A DNA stretch of 64,000 nucleotides, from the NCBI GenBank assembly GCA_950295325.1, contig OX485804.1, forward strand, positions 46,190,001-46,254,000, written 5' to 3'. Below are positions 23,161-35,262 of the stretch, piece by piece. Within the stretch, counting starts at the first letter, position 1; each line of letters starts with the position of its first letter. The translations under genes were made by a program, and so were the position numbers. The notes below the pieces were generated by a model. That model saw only the letters and a list, made by a program, of their open reading frames with translations, did not search any database and was not told where the DNA came from. This stretch comes from Polytrichum commune. Lineage: Eukaryota; Streptophyta; Polytrichopsida; Polytrichales; Polytrichaceae.

Positions 23161-24821
23161 ATTATATAAGGCCCTTGCATTGCGACCTTCCTCGAATACG
23201 GGGCAACCCTCATGCGGGCCCTTATCATGGACATCCTTTTCCTAAGGCCCCTATTTATGATATTGCTTTCTACCACAACTGGAACGAACCCTTTGTGTTT
23301 ACCCCACCCTACCCCAATTGTCTAGACAACTTATTTTTTTGCCTTGCTTGCACAAGTGCTCATGTTCCCAAATAATTCTCAAGATATTTTCTCCACCTCA
23401 CATAACGTTTCTCAACACAATTGGTTTGTTTTGTGGGTCCCATTAGATCATCATAATGCTCAGGCATTGAGTGTGAATGTGTGAATCCCCGGGGTTGGGT
23501 CTGTCTGAATTTGGACCAACCTCCAAACCTCCATGCCGCAATTACTGACAATTTGATGAATATTAGTGGACTCCCCATTGGAGGCAGTGATGAGACTCAG
23601 TGTTAGACAATGTCCTACCTATTCCGCCTACCGAACCTACTAGCCATAAAGGGTCCAACGCGCATGACCCATGAATCTACCCCTCAATTGTGTCAAATGT
23701 CGGGCCTACGTTGACAAATGACATGCACCATGGTTGGAATGTGTCCTTTGTCTTTGACCCATCTTGCCCCAAACGTCCATGCAACATGCATGCAACTTCC
23801 TTTGTACATGCCCATCCATCCTATATACATATCCATGTCTTGTATACCAAAACTAATCTCAAATTGTCACACTTTTTCACGGCTCATACAAATCAACACA
23901 TAGACTGTGAAAAGTATATCAACGTCTTTCATGGTTACTCATGGGGTCCCATTTGTATTATATTTCCCTCCCATCGGTTGTTGGTGCTAGCAAACATAAA
24001 TCTATGCCAAACTAGCATATCATAATATGACATAGGTCACACTTGCATGTGCCAACAAAGTTGATGAAAACCATCATATGATAAAGATTTGTGAGCCCCC
24101 CCCCCCCAACATGGAAGTGTGCATTTGTTTACTCTAGGAAACAAGGATCAGTGACCAACATGATTGTAGAGGATAATGGAAGTTTGAGGACGAGGACTTA
24201 ACCACCTCTCTATTCTAGAACCGGACATTGACTTCCATTTGGGGGGGGGGGGGGAAGGGAATTTGCTTAAACATATTGTCATGGACCCATGATTGTCATA
24301 AATTACACTAAAACTTTTCATAATGACATATTCTTATTATTCAAAACTTGCCCAATGTTCTCATTTCTTTTTCAATATACAAAACTCATTGAATCCACTT
24401 ATGCAACACCCACCACTCCCCCCCCCCCCTTTTTAACTCCACATTGAAGTGAAATGCTCGACCAACAAGATGTTTGGAAATACTTTGGAAAGCTCCGCCA
24501 ATATCGATGAACTCTATTTGCTTCACCCGGAACATATGGCATATGGAAGTTCCATATGTACGTGAATATATCATGGTAAATTCCACCATACAAAGACAAC
24601 ATGGTTGCCACAAAAACTTTAGTCCAAGCAGGGTGGGATGAGAAGTAGCCAAAAAAAAAGGAAATGGTAGTGTGACCGAAGCTAAGTCACCTCCAAGAAG
24701 GTGATGGTGGAATGCCATTGCTAGGCTTCGAAATGATGTTGAACAATAAATGCACCGGATGGTATTGGAAGCTTTGGTTTGGTGTCGCTTTTAAACACAA
24801 ACCATGGAGGAAGAAGTAGGG
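23161..24821. other. Intergenic with C/G homopolymers, no gene
   Basis: Only short unrecognised ORFs. It contains the C12, G14 and C12 tracts at 24096, 24241 and 24418. Confidence 0.45.
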
Positions 24822-25170
24822 TATGTGGACCTTATGTGGTCACTCTTCTTGATTGGACACCTATGTTTGAGTGGTATATGACAAGGCTGGTAGTTAAGAA
24901 CACCCACGAAAAAGAAAAAGAAACACGTGTTACGATGTAATTGGACGATGTGTTTAGAATACTAGACATCTATTTCAATTCAATATTTCATGTCACAATT
25001 GGGAGGACCTCACGAGATCGTTTAAAGAAAATTAAAAAAGGAAGAAGAATCACCATTATGACCTCTTATAGTAGCTATTACTTTTGAAATTTGAATATGA
25101 AACTTGATACAACGAGCTTCGTAATTCATAATTGCTAACTTGACAAAACAATTTGGAAGTGTCACCCACC
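24822..25170. repeat. Dispersed repeat family B
   Basis: It starts with 'GGACCTTATGTGGTCACT' and contains 'TTGGACACCTATGTTTGAGTGG', 'GACAAGGCTGGTAGTTAA' and 'GTTACGATGTAATTGGAC'. It is collinear with 38806-39173 and the other family B copies. It is non-coding. Confidence 0.7.
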
Positions 25171-25663
25171 ACTTGACCGCGTGGTCTAACTCAACCCATA
25201 AAAACTAATAGGAATAACATATTTGTCTTGGCATCTGCCTATGCCCGACCATAACCGTATAATGCTCATTATAAACTTCCAGATTGGGACACATGGATGG
25301 CTAAGACATTGTGTGGACAATATGAATTTTACAAAGATGCATGGATCTGTATGGTCAGATTCCCCATTAAAGGTATATGTTTTTTCTTTACTAAGTTGTT
25401 GAATTGGGGTGAATTGTTTTGAGGCGATTGTGGGGAGATTTCAATTGGGCCTTTTGGGGTTGATGTTCCAGACTTGTTCATGGCTTGGCTTGAACCGGTC
25501 ATGTTATTCTCCGCCCTTGTAGATTTTGGTTGCAGTAATTGAAGGAATGTGGTGCATGTCATTTATGATACAAAACGGTCATAATACGGCTCATATAATA
25601 ACCCTTGTACGGCAATTGTAACAAGAATCATTTAATTTGCTTCATTAAATGTACGTGGACCTT

Positions 25664-25980
25664 GTCACGGGCACTTCCAAGTTCCAACCCTACACACATT
25701 CTAGTCCATTGGATCTGATTAAAAATTGGCCATGCTTGGTCCTACCAATTACATATTACAAAGGTTTTGATTATATGTTTCATAATTGACGCTGAGATGT
25801 GATAGTTGTAAGTGGTCAATGTGAAGGAAAAAAATACTCTCTAAATGATCACTAATTAGGCCCTCCCAATTGTGTTTACAATTGACAGTATAATCTCATT
25901 CTAAAATGAAATTTCATATCATAATATGATTGGGTCTCGTACTCTCTTCTCCAACCTAAATAATAAAGATGTTATGTTCC
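25664..25980. repeat. Dispersed repeat family B, opposite orientation
   Basis: It begins 'GTCACGGGCACTTCCAAG' and has 'CATTGGATCTGATTAAAAATTGG' and 'AGGCCCTCCCAATTGTGTT'. These are the inverse-end blocks of family B seen at 34728 and 36372. Confidence 0.55.
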
Positions 25981-27298
25981 ATGGGGACCTTGCCGCAACA
26001 CTCATATTGAAGCCATTGTTTTATGAAACTCACGACATATTTATGCTCAATCCTTGGTTGGTTTGATCTCTTGCACATGGTAAATGGAAGGTGGAGCTCA
26101 ACTATGTTATGATCTTATTTCATTGTAACAAGTGTTTGATTAGTGGATGTTCCCAAGCCCTTTTGAAGTGTGTGTGTGTGTTTTTAGCACTCATGGTTGT
26201 CACTTGTTTCAAGTTAAGGAAAACTAGATCAATCATTATCTATAAAGCAAGTACCCTAATTATGGGATGTTACATATGGGTAGAATCAATGTACTTTGTG
26301 GAAATGACAGTACATATCACTATATTCGCTAATTGGAGACTTTGGAAAGTCTCAAATTAAACTTATCTCATAGTTTGGGATGCAATATTGTGAATGTGGG
26401 GAACATTGGTAATGAACTTTCTACATATTCATGCATGAGGAGTACATATATTTCTAAATATGATAAGTATCTATATCATAATCAAAACATGCACTAAACA
26501 GGATATCGGACTTGAAATCCTTGATTAGTCTCCAAATCATGAAAAAATCTCCAATTAATGTCATGTATCATCTAAAGATAAATTGGTCAAATGTGTACAT
26601 ATTTGAGGGGGGCCCAAAACATTTGTGATGCAACTACAATAATGTCAAAAATCAAGTTTTATGTGACTCAAGGATTCATGACGTATTTAAGTAAATATGA
26701 ACACATTTTCAAAATATGGATTATCTGGTTGCTTCAATTCTATGGGCGGGTCCGTCCGTACACTTCTAAAATACTTAAATTACATGGGAGATATGTGAAT
26801 CCTCAATGATTATTTGGATGTTATGCTACTAAAATATGATGGAAAATATCAAATAACTATATTTTGATGCGATATAAATAAATGTTGAATGGTGAAAATG
26901 CAATAAAAAACAAATTTTATACTAGCATCTTGATCAACTTTGCACATTCTATCAGAGGACCTTATCTTACAGTCCTATCGTAGATTCCTATGATAAAATT
27001 CAACATGTTATAGTTTTGGACTTGAACATCAAATATCAATTGTGCTTAGTGTTTCTTTTGTAGCGATTCTTATTCATTTGTGCGTTTTAAGAAACATAAT
27101 AGTGTTAAGTTGATGTGATGTACACTAAATCTACAAAATATTCGGTGTAGTCATGTAAATTTCAGCCTAGGGATGGGGTGGGCACCGTGTTTCTTTTGAA
27201 GTACATGTTTTTGAGCCTAAGTTTGATGGCAAAATGGTAAATGGTTGCAATATCCCACACAACATTTAAGTTAGAAAGCATTCTTGGCATAACAATAT
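25981..27298. other. Intergenic, no gene seen
   Basis: AT-rich, with short unrecognised ORFs only. Confidence 0.45.
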
Positions 27299-27457
27299 TA
27301 AGCAATGTGTGCTCTTTCATGTGGGCCCTTGAGAATATAACCATGGGATGCTCTGGCTTAGTACAAGGAGACTCAAAATAAACGTGTATTTGCACTAGGT
27401 TGGGGCATCTCATGGTTATATTCTCAGAGCCCACATGAAGGAACACACAATGCTTAA
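27299..27457. mobile_element. Small MITE with about 50-bp TIRs, TA target
   Basis: Inverted ends start TTAAGCAATGTGTGCTC and TTAAGCATTGTGTGTTCC, and continue through 'TTCATGTGGGC' and 'GAGAATATAACCATG.GATGC'. TA flanks both sides (27297-27298 region and 27458-27459 region), suggesting a Tc1/mariner (Stowaway-like) target duplication. The same inner TIR motif occurs in the nested element at 61303-61463. Confidence 0.7.
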
Positions 27458-28329
27458 TAATGCTATGGGAAGGAGATTACGGAGCGGGTAAGCGACAACC
27501 CACCATTTTCCAATTAACTTACTTAATTGGTTTTGAAGCTGACCAAATCTCAATTTTGTGCACGAGGTCAGAATCAAGTCACAATACTAACAAGCAAGCA
27601 TTCCCCTCAAAGCCCATGCACATTAATTTCACACAATTTAAGCATGCACTAAGCCACTTGTCGTGAGATAACATGGTTTAAATGTAACATGTGTTAAGAA
27701 GTTGATCAAATAACAACAAATTGGCCTTTATTTGGGTAATTGTTAAATCCACCACATAGTTTTGTTGAAACAACCATAGAGACGCATTGCATAATCACAT
27801 CCCTTGTCAAAAATTGATTATTCATTGCACACATGAAGAGGAGTGAAGGTGTCAAATTTGTTTCTCCTTTCTTTATATTTTAACTTATAACCAAAATTGT
27901 TCAAATTGTGTTAGGTCATGTGACCGTGCGACATGTCTTTGTGGTCATTTTAACTAGTGTGTGGTTGATTTAACAATCCCCATTATTTTATGCAGCATGA
28001 TGTACGTCGTTCTTTGCCATTAATGTATGAGTCATGCCAAGCCATGTCACATGCATGCCACTTGTGTTTTTGTTGATTATACATGCTCCGCTCCATTTCT
28101 AAGGCATTGAGAATTGATGTGGTCCAATTCATTTACTATGTGAACCATTTAATTATTTTTTTGGCACAAATTGAGAAATCTATGTGGACCATTTCAAGTC
28201 CCACTATTTATCAATTAAATTAAAACATATTCTCAATTGTTGCATAATGTAAGCAAAATTTGATGAATTACATTGTATCGTTGCTAAACATTACACAAGA
28301 TAAAGATCACAAACAACTTTCCTACATAG

Positions 28330-28640
28330 GTATGTGCCAGTAGGCATGTGGGTACACTTCTCAACTGGATACCTATATTTGAGTAGTCCATTGCAAGATT
28401 TGTTGCTAAGATTGGACACATGAAAAACATGTGTTGTATCATGATTGGACTATTAACATGTGTTAACATGTGTTACAATGAGATTGGACTATGTGTTCAA
28501 AATTTAAACATCATTCCATGTTCAATTATTAAAGGCAATTGAAAGGGTCTAGAAAGAGAAATCTCATTTCGAACTCCTAAAACTTCTATGACTAAATTTT
28601 GTTTCTATAAATTGAAATGACGATCTTTGGAATTCGCAAT
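28330..28640. repeat. Dispersed repeat family B copy
   Basis: It contains 'TGGATACCTATATTTGAGTAG', 'AAACATGTGTTGTATCATGATTGG' and 'GAGATTGGACTATGTG', matching family B. A second partial copy follows around 28850-28970. Confidence 0.6.
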
Positions 28641-29186
28641 TACTAACTAGAGGAGACAATTTTATAACTCAAGCCAACAAACAAATAGAGTTTTGTTTTT
28701 CCTTAATCACGGACGAAAAATCTTGTGGGGTTTGGAGTGCTTACAATAGGGCCACAAACATTTCTATCGAGTTGGTTTGTAAGTTGCTTAGTATTCCACC
28801 CACCATGAAGGCAATAAGGTAGACATGCCTAAATCGAACACAACAATTGAATTTGGACTCCTATATTTGAGTGGTACGTGGTTATGTGTGGATCTAAGAG
28901 CTGGCACTAGAATGATATGTGTTGTAAAGAGATTGGACTACATGCTCAAAATATGCTAACCATTCTAGGCTCAATATTCAACTTAATTGGAGGGAGACCT
29001 ATATACCATTATATTAGCACGAGAATCTTCACTTTTACAATGAAAAAGACACTTATATGAGCTCCAAGAACTATGAGTCCATGTTGAGGCAAATGGCTAC
29101 AAGCACGATTTGGATAATTTGGTTACCATATTGCAATAATAGTGGTTTTATATCTTATGAGAGGTGGGGTGCATGGATATATCTAA

Positions 29187-29904
29187 GGGTTGGTTCCCAT
29201 GGGGTCCCGAGTCCCAAGTCCCACTCATATTAGCAAGTCCCAACATGGAGACAAAGTCCCAACTTTTGAGCCTCAAGAAACCATCCAAATATAGTTACTT
29301 ACCATTAAAGTCAGATCTGGATTATTTGATGCAAAGATATTCACGGGATTTAAGTTGAGAGTTGGGTCTAGCATTTTGCTCGACCCAACTCTCAACACAA
29401 CTCCCGAAACTTACCTCCAAAAAGTGTTGCCACATGGGCATCCACGTCATACTTGAGACTTAGGACTTGGGACTCGTGCGAAGTGGTAAAATCCCAACTC
29501 CCATGCTCTCAATGGCTAAGATTGCATGGATTGACCTCAAGTGACTTGGGACTTGGGACTCGGTACCCGTGTGAAGTGGTAAAATCCCAACCTCCGTATT
29601 CTCAATGGCTAAGATTGCATGGATTGACCTCAAGTGACTTGGGACCTGTGTGAAGTGGTAAAATCCCAACCTCCATATTCTCAATGGCTAAGATTGCATG
29701 GATTGACCTCAAGTGAATTGGGACCTGTGTGAAGTGGTAAAATCCCAACCTCCATGTTCTCAATGGCTAAGATTGCATGGATTGACCTCAAGTGACTTGG
29801 GACCCGTGTGAAGTGGTAAAATCCCAACCCCCATGTTCTCAATGGCTAAGAGTGCATGGATTGACCTCAAGTGACTCGGGAGTTGGGACCCGTGTGACCG
29901 GCCC
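29187..29904. mobile_element. PIF/Harbinger-like MITE carrying a minisatellite
   Basis: It is bounded by TAA on both sides (29184-29186 and 29905-29907). The imperfect inverted ends are GGGTTGGTTCCCATGGGGTC and GGGCCGGTCACACGGGTCCC. TAA is the preferred PIF/Harbinger target. The inside contains a perfect 15-bp stem with a 13-base loop (29354-29368 with 29382-29396) and the tandem repeats at 29451-29873. Confidence 0.7.
29451..29900. repeat. Minisatellite, five units of 79-93 bp
   Basis: Units start at 29451, 29544, 29637, 29716 and 29795, with lengths 93, 93, 79, 79 and 79, followed by a partial sixth from 29874. Each contains 'GTGAAGTGGTAAAATCCCAA' and 'CTCAATGGCTAAGATTGCAT'. The short repetitive ORFs here come from the array. 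The partial sixth unit forms the right TIR of the surrounding element. Confidence 0.9.
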
Positions 29905-30784
29905 TAAGGCATGCCTACCTAGCCTACAATATTCTAAGTTAGGTGGGATTGGCCTTCCCAAGTCCACGGACCGATTTCGGCTGTTGGATGACTCCCAATA
30001 ACTCACTCAAGTTGCATCAATCCTCCGTTTCGAAAACGGGCATGAAAATTCCTGGAGACGATCCTGAATTGAATAAAATTCTCTCGAATCTTTGACCCAG
30101 CAACCACAACAAACTGCTTCGCATGAAACTGCTTCTCACCCATTTTCATCGTCACCGTGGTGTTGGGGAGAACCGACTGCTTGCTAGTTACAGATGAGGC
30201 CCACTTCACACACGTGCCAAGAGCCGTGACCATGAAATTGTGAGAAAAGTGTCCCAAGACGCATCCAAAATCATGTAGTGTGGTCACGGACCCTCAAGTG
30301 TAGTCTGAAGCCATATGTGACTGGGCACTCCACCAAATGCTATTGCAATGAACTTCTATTCACACGGATCTTCATGCATGATAGAATAGAATAAATCAAT
30401 GGAAAATTTCAAGCTCTTCAGTATCGAATTTAGTGAAAAATATCAAGGGTGATGGAAAAACCTACAAGTCGAATGCCTGAGCAACGGTTGTGGGCGTTCA
30501 GAGTGCCATGGTCTCCCTGTTTTGTGTTAGGCCTACCTCCACGAGGTGGTTTTGAAAAGAATCCAAGTGACCATGAAACATGATCCATGGGATCCCATGT
30601 AGAATTCCATGTAGACTTTACATCCGTCTTGCATTCACATTACTCACTCCGTTGGTCCCTCAAGCGTGTGGTGTGAAGTGAACTTCGACCGGCTCCGCCT
30701 TTTCCACCAATGAGAGTGCTTGGAGCGTAATAATGGTCACGGGCTCTCAGTCTCGTGTGTGAAGTGGCCCTGAACCGGTTGAGT

Positions 30785-30960
30785 TTGAGAAGTAACCGGT
30801 TGAGCTTCAAGACTTCAGGAAAATGGCCAGTCATTTCAGAGGAATCTATGGAATATATCTCAAAATAGCAAGGGAAAAACTGAAAATATGACAACATGTT
30901 GGACTTGGAAAATGCTAGGGTTTTGACCGACTGTGCCCGAAAAATCTCCCCCGACACTGA
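30785..30960 (+). repeat. Dispersed repeat family R1 copy
   Basis: It is collinear with 35610-35805 and 57487-57690: 'GAG.AGTAACCGGTTGAGC', 'TTCAAGACTTCAGGAAAAT', 'TTTCAGAGGAATCTATG', 'GTTGGACTTGGAAA', 'TTTTGACCGA' and 'AAATCTCCCCCGACACTG'. It is non-coding. Confidence 0.75.
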
Positions 30961-31348
30961 ATGCGGTGAAGATGCCCAAAGTCAACCACAATTCGGGATA
31001 CCAAAAAGGTTCTAATTAATTAAGTTCATCAACTTGGAAATTTCAATGAAACGTTTGTACCTAAATTTGGGATGTGGTGGAGTCAAAATTCTCTTTCAAG
31101 CGCTGTAGCTAGTGTGACCCTAATTGAAGTCTGTACCCATGTCTAAATATACATGCAGAGAGAAATGGTACAAGGTCATGAGGCCGTAACTTAACCAACA
31201 CTTTAAGCTATTGCACATACATATGGCTATGTGGTTGATACTGAAAAAATTGTTTACATTCATATTAGCCTTTGGGCGGCTAAACAAGGGAACAAAGAAG
31301 GAGAAAATATTTTTAGTCTCGATTGAATATTCAAAGTCAAGACCACTA

Positions 31349-31859
31349 TACCGTTTATGGTGTTTAGTGTCGTATGCGTAATAGTGTCACTTACCCTATT
31401 TGGAGGCGTATGCTAGGTTACATTGATTGATTAACAACTTCACCATAATTGTCACCATAATTTGTATTAAAGTGCACTTACTAATATCGTGGCATGAACA
31501 TGTTCAAGAGTGTTATGAGGTGCATGCCTATGTTACACAACGGTCTACGAGTTGACTAAAGTGTACAGAAATGACACTTGCCATTAGTATGCTCGAGAAT
31601 ATCTTCCTCTTGCATACCAAAGTATAAGCACGTGACACTTGCTGTTAACACATATCTTCCTCTTGTCAGAACGCAAGACTATCATCCAACGTGCTACTCT
31701 AAATGTCATAGTGTAGATATTTTTTCACTTGAAGAAGTTATTTATGTTGACGAGTGGAATCATATTGGCAATCAACATGCGCGACACTTTGAGACCGCTA
31801 GGCATCTAGTTTAGGCCTTTTGCAAATAGTGTACATGACACTAAATACCATAAACAATG
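31349..31859. mobile_element. MITE inserted at TA in segmental repeat S
   Basis: Inverted ends share GTTTATGGTGTTTAGTGTCG and GTTTATGGTATTTAGTGTCA near the termini. TA flanks both sides (31347-31348 and 31860-31861). The uninterrupted paralogue around 22585 reads CCACTAGCTTCC with a single TA, which gives the pre-insertion site directly. The TA duplication indicates a Tc1/mariner-type element. Confidence 0.85.
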
Positions 31860-32187
31860 TAGCTTCCTTAAATTGATCCCTAGACCCAGTGTATGATGAC
31901 CATGCATATGATGAGGACCCCCACCTTCATTGCCTAGAACCAAACAATCATAGCTGGGTACTAAATCCAAGCTAGACCAAACCCCAACATGGGCACCTCC
32001 ATGATCCCACCCGGTTCGGTTGTAGAACCGTTCCCTTGCATCCTAGGTATGAAGTGGCGCCACTAATGGCACCTAAACCCGTCACTCCATGGGCCCGGGC
32101 ACTCCTTTTTCATGAAAAAAATTCAAGGTAGAGTGTTGATGATTGGGAGGCATTTATAGGTGTTGCTTTTGGGTGGGGGTGATTTTA

Positions 32188-32616
32188 GGGTGAGCTCCAA
32201 TGTAGACTGCTCCTCCACCATATTCTAGTGTGAATAAGGACAAACCTACCCAAAATGTAGAGGGGACGTGGTGGGGTAGGGTTTGTATATGCCAACTGCC
32301 TACTCCCATCTTCTCAAATTTTGGGCCTACCTACTAAACTCCTCCTCCTCCTGGTTACCAAGGATGGAGTTCTAGACCATCATTGGTTCTCTTGAGTCTT
32401 CAACCGGTCTTAATCCTTCGGTCACTGGCACTTGTAGGTTAAAAAATTCTTTAGTAGGTGCATGGAAGTCTAGTGGCCCGTTTCCACAACCCTCCACATT
32501 CTAGTGGACCGTTGTAATGTGGTTGGATGGCAACTTTACTTTAATCACATGCAAACACCTCCAATCAACTATTTTCTAGAATCCAGTGGGCGAGCGGCCT
32601 ACATGAAAACTCACCC
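32188..32616. mobile_element. PIF/Harbinger-like MITE inserted at TTA in repeat S
   Basis: The ends are GGGTGAGCTCCAATGTAGAC and, inverted, GGGTGAGTTTTCATGTAGGC, flanked by TTA (32185-32187 and 32617-32619). The paralogous position near 23136-23145 ('GGGTGGGGTCTTGGTTTTGCACCC') lacks the element. Confidence 0.85.
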
Positions 32617-32843
32617 TTAGCACCCTCTACCTTATGTGGGCACTTCCAACTCCACGGACAATTTTAGTTGTTGGATCGGATTGGGAATCATTTTGTAAAT
32701 TCCATCAGTACATTTTATGAAGATCGTTGTTCCAAGTTTCACACACTTATCATAATTGAGCTGCAAACTTGATATAAGCTTAGTCAAAGTGAAGAATCTA
32801 TTTCTTTTTATATGATCACATAGCTTCTTCCGATTTTGTTAAC

Positions 32844-33057
32844 TACACTAAATATGATATTTAGTATCACTTACTATTTGAAGTTATTACTTTATAATAT
32901 TAATGTACTTTCTTTGCCAAGTAAAGATGTTAATGTTCTATAATGTCCAAACAATCAGTTCGACCTTTGTTTATAAAAAAATGAGATGGACAATAAATAG
33001 TTATAGTGCTATGCGATTCCAAATAGTAAGTGACACTGAATATTATATTACTTTAGG
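32844..33057. mobile_element. MITE family F1 copy
   Basis: The left end is CTACACTAAATATGATATTT and the right end an inverted, degenerate form. The interior matches 54207-54428 in opposite orientation ('CAAGTAAAGATGTT', 'ATGTCCAAACAA', 'TTATAAAAAAATGAGATG'). It is non-coding. Confidence 0.7.
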
Positions 33058-33179
33058 TTTTTGGAATGATGTTTATAATTTGAGGATGTAGTTTGATCTC
33101 ATTGTGACTCATTAATTGCATGCTTAGTCAAATATAAATGTTAGATTTCTTTTATGGCAACCGACCTCGTCACTTAATG

Positions 33180-33340
33180 TGTGTGGTCCTTATGGGCCAC
33201 TCTCCTTTAATGGACTCTTATATTTGAGTGGTATATGACTAAGTTTGGAGTTAATAACTGATTTGAAAAAAACAAATGTTACCATGAAGTTGGACTATGT
33301 GCTTAAAATATAGATATCATTTTAGACCCAATAAATAACA
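33180..33340. repeat. Partial family B copy
   Basis: It contains 'GGGCCACTCTCCTTTAATGG', 'TATATTTGAGTGGTATATGAC' and 'GTTGGACTATGTGCT', matching the left part of family B. Confidence 0.55.
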
Positions 33341-33694
33341 CATTTCGGAAGGCTTACATAACATCATTCAATTGCTATCAACCATTTCATTCTAATATGA
33401 CCATTGACAATGCTTCACCATAGTTTATAAAGCTGAATTTGCTGGGAAGTGAGATTAAGCAAGGTATAGTTTTGAATAGTATTTGACTTACTACCGGCCC
33501 ACTCATCCTCTAGTGACCACTGAAAAATGTTATGCACGTGATTGTCTAAAGAGACAGCGAATCTTCATTTTGACCTCTCACTAACTATTGTATTTGAACT
33601 CCGATTTAAGTTCCATCAAACACAATTGCTGTATGCACAATACAATTCCTATCTAATCTAACATACACAATTCTTTGTGTCCAAAGTTGGAAAA

Positions 33695-34076
33695 CTACAC
33701 TAAATATGATATTTAGTGTCACCTGGTATTTAAATGTCATCATGGTAATTTTTCGGATGACACTTTTTATGAATAAGTGAACAAATGTTGTCATGGATGA
33801 TGGATGAGCTCATCCATTGGCCAAATTACCACCTTCTCTTGTCAACAATTTATGATGAAATACTGTCATGGATGGTTGAAATTTGGATGAAAAATCATTT
33901 GGTAAGTGACACTAATTGCCACACTGTAAATCTATAATCCCCCTAAAAAATTACAAGGAATGACAAATAATGTTGGGTTGACATTTAGTGTTGGTGACAC
34001 TCTAACGCAAATTTACAATTAGTATTGAGCAAGAGAACTAGAATTGCTGACACTGAATATCATATATACTTTACTA
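33695..34076. mobile_element. MITE family F2 copy
   Basis: It starts CTACACTAAATATGATATTT and is collinear with 54578-54956 and 60941-61495. Shared blocks are 'GTCATGGATGATGGA', 'CACTGTAAATCTATAATCCC', 'AAGGAATGACAAATAATG' and 'ACATTTAGTGTTGGTGACAC'. F1 and F2 share end sequences but not interiors, so they are likely sister families. Confidence 0.75.
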
Positions 34077-34727
34077 CCCCTAAGAGTCCCATGCAGTCTA
34101 TCCTTTGAAAATAGATTTTCAGAATTTCAAGTGACAGAGGATGTGATCATGCGTAGGGCTTGTATGGTGGTAGCTTTCAGAGTGTGAAACAAGGTGCAAT
34201 TCTGAGAAAATTGGCCTGTCCTTAATTTGTTTCTCAAAATTTCTGGTGCAACTGACCTCCCTTAATTAGCTTAGCTGCCTTTATTCCTTTTGCAAATTCG
34301 ACCATTCTCGAGGGAGAACTTTTGCATCTATGGAAGCGGAAACTTTGTGCACTTCAAACGGATCCAGGAGTTACATTCTGTCGCTGGTCAATCTCCACAA
34401 CCGGACTGGTTTAATATGCCATGAATATGCTACAGTTTGATTAGTTATTGGTCATCATACAATATTTATGGATTGCAGATAACTAGAGGTAATAGATATT
34501 CGACAGCCTTGGAAATTGTGACCACGCTATAAGTATATGAGTCCTGGGTAATTCACGTGTGCCATTGGAGAATTGTCCTACGTCACTTGGAAATCTGCAA
34601 ATCTACATTAGATGTAATAGATTTGCATGTTCCTTCTAGTGATGCAAGACGATTGCCGAGGACTCATATGCTGGTAGTGTCACCACTTCACATGGTCCTT
34701 GCATCATGTCAATGTGACCTTATTAAC

Positions 34728-35060
34728 TGTGGGCACTTCCACCGAGCTTCCACTTCTACACATAATGTTGGTTGTGGGACTAGATTGGGAATTGTCTTGT
34801 TCAATTAGCGATTGTGAATCACAAAGATTGTCGATTCAAGTTCCATCATATTCGGAGTCCAAACATGATGATTACATTGGAGGTCAGAATGAAGATTGTC
34901 GTTCTCTTCTAAAAGATCACGTAGACCTCCAAACTGTGTAAAGTATCGAACCTAGAACGGTGTCTAAATTCTAAGCACATAGTCCTGTCTCATCGTATCA
35001 TGTGTCCTTCTTTGTGTCCATGTCTTAACTGCAAGCCTTGCCATGTAAGTTATTACTCAG
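34728..35060. repeat. Dispersed repeat family B, inverse orientation
   Basis: It begins 'CTGTGGGCACTTCCACC'. It contains 'CAATTAGCGATTGTGAATCA', 'AAAAGATCACGTAGACCTCC' and 'AAGCACATAGTCC', and ends near 'GCAAGCCTTGCCATGTAAGT': the reverse complement of the 24822 and 38806 copies. Confidence 0.65.
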
Positions 35061-35262
35061 CGTGAAGAAGGTTGAAATTTGCGGAAGTAAGGTTAATTAG
35101 GTTAGCCCATCCCCTGTTTCTCAGAGTTTCTGTTGCTATTCATCTCCCTCATCCTGACCATCTCGAGGGAGAAAGCTTCAAACATCGTTGGAAGCGGGAA
35201 ACTTGTGTACTGTCATACACAGCCAAGAAATTAGAATCTGAGTCATTGGTTGATCTTCACAC

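Larger units (their letters stand above)
31192..32633. repeat. Segmental repeat S, copy 2, interrupted by two MITEs
   Basis: Homologous to 22436-23160, but interrupted at 31349-31859 and 32188-32616. It ends where family B-like sequence ('TATGTGGGCACTTCCAACTC') begins. Confidence 0.8.

Noticed and set aside
29453-29684. Repetitive ORFs reading VVKSQPPYSQWLRLHGLTSS and the reverse strand
   Set aside because: They follow the 79-93-bp minisatellite, whose units are not all multiples of three; no protein family is recognised.
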